Of a stretch of DNA of 64,000 nt, positions 58,669-64,000 are shown piece by piece. The translations under genes were made by a program, and so were the position numbers. Location of the stretch: contig NC_092316.1 in NCBI RefSeq assembly GCF_036785885.1, positions 15,679,001-15,743,000 of the forward strand, written 5' to 3'. Each line of letters begins with the position of its first letter. Within the stretch, counting starts at the first letter, position 1. The DNA comes from Coffea arabica (taxonomy: Eukaryota; Streptophyta; Magnoliopsida; Gentianales; Rubiaceae). The notes under the pieces are model-generated. The model made no database searches and was not told the origin of the DNA. It worked only from the letters and a program-made list of their open reading frames with translations.

Positions 58669-61447
58669 TGTGACAGCCCCACCTCTTCTCAGGGCGAATC
58701 CTAAAGATTAGCGGACTGTCTTCTCAAATCTCGCAGGGACTCAGTCGACTAATGAACCAGAAATTCAAAAAAACTAACAAAATATCTTCAAAAACAAAGG
58801 GTACAACCTTTTATAGAAATATAAGTTGTCACACCATTTCCCAAAACTTTGAATATAAAGTTAAGTATCAAACTTACAATTCCACACTTAATTTACATAA
58901 CATACATCGAACTTACAATTCACACTTACAAGAGTCAAAAGTAAGGTCTTCTAAACAAGAGTTTACAATCTAAAGTACAAGTTCAAAACAAAAGTTAAAT
59001 CTATGAAAGTTCTCGACCACAGTTCCATCCCCGATCTGTTAAGAAAAACAAAAGGAGTGGAGTGAGCTAAAACTCAGTGAGGTTCCAAATAAATATGTAA
59101 ACACATAGCTAATTAAAGGCATAATATAAACAAGTAACCACCGTATTGTACTATAACAAGTAAATCACAGTTCAATTCAATGATACGAGTGGCTTCCAAA
59201 ATCCAAATCCACTTGAACTTGATCATAAAGAGAATCCGTTGACTCTCCGTCAACGTTTGCATTCAAAGAATATAATGTTCGTAGAACACCACTTCAATTT
59301 TTGTCTACCAGTCAACCCCCTTACCGGGCCCGAGCACCACAAACAGTAATTAGATAATACTCGAGTATACCGATCCAGATTCAGTAAACAGTCCTCAGGG
59401 TTTATCGGTCTTCTCAACTAAGCCCTTGCTAGCTCTATACAACCAACTCACCTATGAGGTTGGTACCCAAACAGTTACAGTAGTTGATCGGATATCACCC
59501 AAACAACTCACATGCAGTCAAATATAGAGAAATAATATCTTATGATAGCAGTACACAGAGCCTCAGTGAAATCAAAGGAGGTCGAATGTGATAAAGTACG
59601 CGCTCACCTCGAATTTGTCAAAACAATTGTTTAGCTCAACCAGTCATTGATCAAGTATTCAGATATTTCACATAGACAGTTAACAGGCAATGGAACACTC
59701 ACCTGTCAAGCAAATACAGAGTTCAAATGTCAAGTTCCTTGGTTATGTTCGCCTCCGTTTCCCAATCCTAGGGTAACGAGTGAAATTGTTAACAATCGAG
59801 GTTCATTTCCAATCCAAATGTAGATTCATTAGCTGACCAAGCGAGTGGTTAAATCGACTCAATTTACCATGCAAGTTAGGCTCGAAATGCAGTAAAAGGT
59901 CATAAGAAAACAAGTTTGATAAGTGCAAGAAAGTTGAGCAAAAGAAAAATCTCATTCAAATTCAAAGTAGTCTTTGCGGGTAAAATAGTCGCGCTTGCGC
60001 AGTTTCGGGAAAACGGTCATATCTCACTGTAGGAAAGTTGAAATCACGTGTCGTTAATGGCGTTGGAAACTAGACTCAAAGGATTTCCAATGGTATCAAA
60101 TGCAGACTCTAGTTTCTCTCCTATCAATACCAGTGATCCGGGGAAGTTGGCTGATTTTTCAGTTTTGATCGGCTTAGAACCCTAACAAAGTCACTCTATT
60201 TCTTCTTGCCAACTTCACTTGTTTTGGCTCAAATTCACCCAATTTAACCTCCTAGAGTTCATATACAAGGGATCATTTACCTAGTACCATTGGAACTCAA
60301 AATGCAATACATATAAAGATCAAGTGAACCAAAACAGTCTAGCTAACAAAAAGAACCAAAACAGTCCACCACTTGCCTAAAAACAACCACTTTACTTGCT
60401 TCATTTCCATCTCCATTCACACATAAACTTAACCAATGTTTAGCCAAATTCCTTAGGCTTAATTAAGGTGCAAATGAACCACACAATCAAGGAGAAACCT
60501 CCCCTCCAAAACCGGTCAGCCAAGAGAAAGCAAAACTGTCCACTAGTTCACTTGCATCACCAACTTTCATCCTTTCATTATGGTTAATTTAAATATCATA
60601 CCAAGTGTTATCCTTAACTCAAAAAGGATCCAAAACATGTTAATACATCAAGTAAATCATAAACAAAGTTTAAACAATTAATCAAACACGTGGCATGCTA
60701 ACCAACCAACCCTACTACCACTTGTTTAGTTCAAGAAATTTAACCACAAGTATCATCCATACAACTAGTTTGCCATCAAAATCAAAACTTTAAATACTTG
60801 ATATAACACCATAAAATCAAGAGTTAAGGATCATATACCTCTCTTATATGAAGCTTGAATCACTAAAACAAACCACCAAAACCAAAGCTCCAAGCTTAAA
60901 ACACACACTAGGGTAGAAGGTAGTTCACTCACTAACTCAAGTTCTTTCACTTTTGATTTTTGCTCAAGGATCAAACTAGGGTTTAAAAGCAAGAAGATGG
61001 AGTTTTCTCTCCTTATCTTGGAAGCTAAGAGGTTCGGCCAAGCTAGGGAAATAATGGAGCCAAGAATGGTTTAAATTTCCTCTAATTCCTTTGGTCAAAA
61101 AGGTTGAATGGCTAGGTTTTGCCACTTGTCTCAATCTTGGCCATTCTCTCTCTAATCTTTGTCAAATCATGTTTCTATCCTCCAAATGTTTCCAATATCT
61201 TACTAATACCCCTAAACTATCACATAAAGTCCCAACCACAATAAAAAGGATATTTGGTCATAGAGTATGTGATGAAATAAAATAATATCAAGTCAAGAAA
61301 AATGTTTTAAAAGGTAATGAAATACAATGCAAGGCAAATATTAAAATGCATGTAGAATGCAATGCAAGGATATGTTATAAGTGATTTAATCTTAGGGCAA
61401 AGCAAGTAGTTTAGGAGAATTTGTACTTTAAAGTGAGGGTTCTCACA
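58669..61447 (-). mobile_element. Solo LTR, 2.78 kb, TSD GCTTC
   Basis: Begins TGTGACAGCCCC and ends GGGTTCTCACA, with a perfect 5-bp duplication GCTTC at 58664-58668 and 61448-61452. No gag or pol, no primer site and no internal second LTR are found, so this is a single LTR left by recombination between two LTRs. The minus orientation is inferred because, read that way, it starts TGTGAGAACCC and contains a CTCACTGAGTTTTAGCTCAC phrase familiar from plant Ty3-gypsy LTRs. Family not assigned. Confidence 0.85.
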
Positions 61448-61452
61448 GCTTC

Positions 61453-63493
61453 CATGACAGTATTTCTCGTTCATTTTGGGATGGCTTCCATGGGGCTAAT
61501 TACACTCACATATAAGTTCCACATATCATACATGCTAAGTTTTCAAACCACAATCAATAACACACAAAAAATGAAATATCAACTCATTTTTTGGTGATTT
61601 CCCTTTCTGATAGTCCTATCCATGCTTGCAGATGACTACATGTCTAGTGTCTTTCTTTTAGTGACGTTTATAGTGGTTGTGCATTGTTTCGTAGAATCAT
61701 ACATCCACATAAAATAGGGAAGACATCGAGGAGTAAAAAAGAATGGATTTGAAATGCCATTTAATTTGGGTAGATTTCAATTTATTAGTTTAATTCTACA
61801 AGCCATTCAATGAATTGGTAAATGTTTTCTAAATCAGCTAAACATGTAGAGGATTTGAAATCCAAATTCTTTAAAACTTCTCAATACAAACACTACCCTA
61901 GAATATTGTTCTATAAAAATTTAAAATGACTTTAAATTCATTTGATCGAAACCATATTTTTTTATAGTAGTATTAATCAAAGGTGAAAATCTAATCAATA
62001 AAAATAAAATAGTTTTAAGTTCATAAAAGAGAACACATTAGTTAATAGTTAAAATTGAAAGAATAATTGAATGACGATTATATTTCAAAATTAAAATTCA
62101 TTAAATAACATTGTCTCATTTGTTAACAAACATACATGCAGTATAGTCTCTGTTCCAACTCTATGAATATGTACATGTAGGTGTGTATCGAATTCAAAAT
62201 CAATAATTTGGTATTTTTGGTATTTTTGATCTGGACAAATCCTACCTAGTTTGCTTTCAATTTCATTTTCTTCAAATTTAAATTCGATTCAAATTGAATT
62301 CAGAATTTAGTAACCAACCAATTTCACCAAAAAAGAAAAAGAACAAGCCAACATTCATTCAATTGAATCAATCCAAATTTCAAAACTTGAGAAGAATTGG
62401 TTTCTATATTTTTAAAATGTGAGATGAGTACCTGGTTAACATTTGAGCACAAATAAAAACCAACAAATTATTTTTGAAAGTTAGAACTTTCAAACAGTAA
62501 ATTTAAAATGCAAGCTTCACATTGGACACAAATGAATTTGCAATTCATCAGCCAATATTCAACAATACATCTATTGATGGCTAAAGGGCGATGTCAAAAA
62601 AACAATAAGTCGTTTAGGACTAGAATGTCAGTTTGGAGACTCACTTGTGGTCCTATGGTTGTGGATGGTAGCAAGTTTGGCAAGAAAGGGAGAATGGAGC
62701 CTAAAAGATCACAAAATCAGTTAGTAAATTAGTAATCAACTTTTTACACACCCCTATGCATATATATGCATTTGAAGTAATGAGTATAGGATTCATTTAA
62801 TAAAACTAGGGTCACTGGGTAACAAGTTTGATAAAAAAAATAAGGCAAAAAAAATCTAATGGGAGAAATCATTAATTTAATACTGTTGTCCTATACAGAG
62901 AGAAGATAATAACACTATAGAACAACAAATTTTGTCAAATATTTTAGAACAACTAAATCTAGATTACCCAAGATTCGTACAAATCTAGGATGAAGAGCTA
63001 TTTTTTTTTAAAAGGATAGGTTGGAAAAATCCATGAAAACCAGATATTTTGATCATATCATTGTAGAAATCAGACAAATTGACCATGTATTGTAAAGAAA
63101 AATTCTATTTCTTGATTTTCGTTGCGAGTTGCATTGGTACATGAGAACAAATAAAACAAATTGAGATTGCTAGTGAAATGTGAAGAAAAAAAATCTTATG
63201 AAATAAACCTCAAGTTGAAAAACCAATATTCAAGAGCAAAAAACATTGCAGATTAGTGAGAGGGTAGCATTCAATGTTCAACCTATAAATTTTATCACAA
63301 ATTTATCCCATATGTAAGAAATTTGAAAGTGTTCACCCATGGAGCTATGATATTATAGTTGTTATTATTTCGAATGTGATCCAAAACCTAAAATCCAAGG
63401 AGAGGATCAAAATTTGGGTTAACTTTTCCCAAAGAGATAAAAACATCTATAAGGGATCTTATAGTTTTGTCAATTTACCATAACTATCTATTA
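61453..63493. other. Unassigned AT-rich sequence
   Basis: No gene or clear repeat recognised; ORF 62508-62732 has no known motif. Confidence 0.5.
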
Positions 63494-63502
63494 AAATATT
63501 AA

Positions 63503-63939
63503 GGGTTAAAAACAAAAAAACCCTCTGTAGTAAGTCTAATACACAGAAAAGCCCCTTATAGTTTCAAAATATATAACACGACACCTCATGCTTTGAACTA
63601 AATTGTAAAGGTAACGAAATCCGTTAAACTTAACGGAAATGACTTATTGGAACCTAAGAAAAAATTTTTATACCTAATTTTTATCAAATATACCTATTCT
63701 ACCCCTTAACTCTCAATTCTCTCTACTTAGAAAATAAAACAAATGATTTTTTTGAGCTGTCTTTTGTTTAATTATATCAGGATATTTTTGTCATTTTGAC
63801 CATTTCCGTTAAGTTTAACGGATTCCGTCACCTTTACAATTTAGTTCAAAGCATGAGGGGTCGTGTTGTATATTTTGAAACCATGGGGGACTTTTCTGTG
63901 TATTAGGTTTTTCACAGGGGGTTTTTTTGTTTTTTACCC
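63503..63939. mobile_element. Mutator-like MITE, 437 bp, with 9-bp TSD
   Basis: Ends GGGTTAAAAAC and GTTTTTTACCC. Inverted repeats of about 150 bp (for example TTTCCGTTAAGTTTAACGG against its complement, and CTTTACAATTTAGTTCAAAG). Flanked by a perfect 9-bp duplication AAATATTAA (63494-63502 and 63940-63948). No coding capacity. The 9-bp duplication and long TIRs indicate Mutator-type mobilisation. Confidence 0.9.
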
Positions 63940-64000
63940 AAATATTAAATAGGAGGGCTATCCATGTGTGCTTCATCTAGAGTATCTATTAATATTACTT

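Noticed and set aside
1..64000. CRISPR arrays, bacterial operons, phage or plastid DNA
   Set aside because: No such signal; the tandem array at 18128-18990 is part of an Ogre 3' region and has no spacer structure.

Overview
This window comes from a nuclear genome of a flowering plant, almost certainly a eudicot. It is AT-rich, has spliceosomal introns, contains plant-specific gene families (a type II ROP GTPase and a SUO-like BAH/TFIIS-N protein), and is packed with plant transposon types (Helitron, Ogre/Tat Ty3-gypsy, tRNA-derived SINEs, Mutator-like and Stowaway MITEs, a solo LTR). I cannot name the species.

Positions 1-27152 are the 3' part of one large Helitron on the + strand. Its Pif1-type helicase runs in from the left edge. 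Next is a nine-exon RPA-like single-strand DNA-binding gene whose splice phases all agree, then a multi-exon gene with two B3-like DNA-binding regions, and then a textbook 3' end (GC-rich 7-bp hairpin, 13 nt, CTAG followed by T). A 20.3-kb Ogre-type LTR retrotransposon (2603-22924, TSD TGGGA) sits inside exon 4 of the RPA-like gene. A tRNA-derived SINE sits inside the 5' LTR of that Ogre, and the 3' LTR preserves the empty site. The result is a three-level nest: SINE in Ogre in Helitron. The Ogre has an ORF1, gag, protease, G-patch, intron, reverse transcriptase, RNase H, archaeal-type RNase H and integrase. It is broken by several frameshifts and by stops, most of which fit C-to-T changes on one strand or the other.

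Positions 27153-35100 hold no recognisable host gene. They contain two ~1-kb long-inverted-repeat elements (one with a perfect 9-bp TSD), a minus-strand SINE and AT-rich sequence.

Positions 35100-53460 are the host-gene island. A type II ROP GTPase (+ strand, 8 coding exons, 210 aa, GC-CG box at the C-terminus) converges on a SUO-like gene (- strand, 3 coding exons, 1613 aa). The same two families are neighbours in Arabidopsis (ROP10 and SUO), so this looks like conserved microsynteny. The SUO-like leader carries telo-box motifs, and a Stowaway MITE lies just upstream.

Positions 53500-64000 are again repeats: a LINE reverse-transcriptase relic, a 0.94-kb terminal-inverted-repeat element with an 8-bp TSD, a 2.8-kb solo LTR with TSD GCTTC, and a 437-bp MITE with a 9-bp TSD. 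No functional host gene was recognised there.
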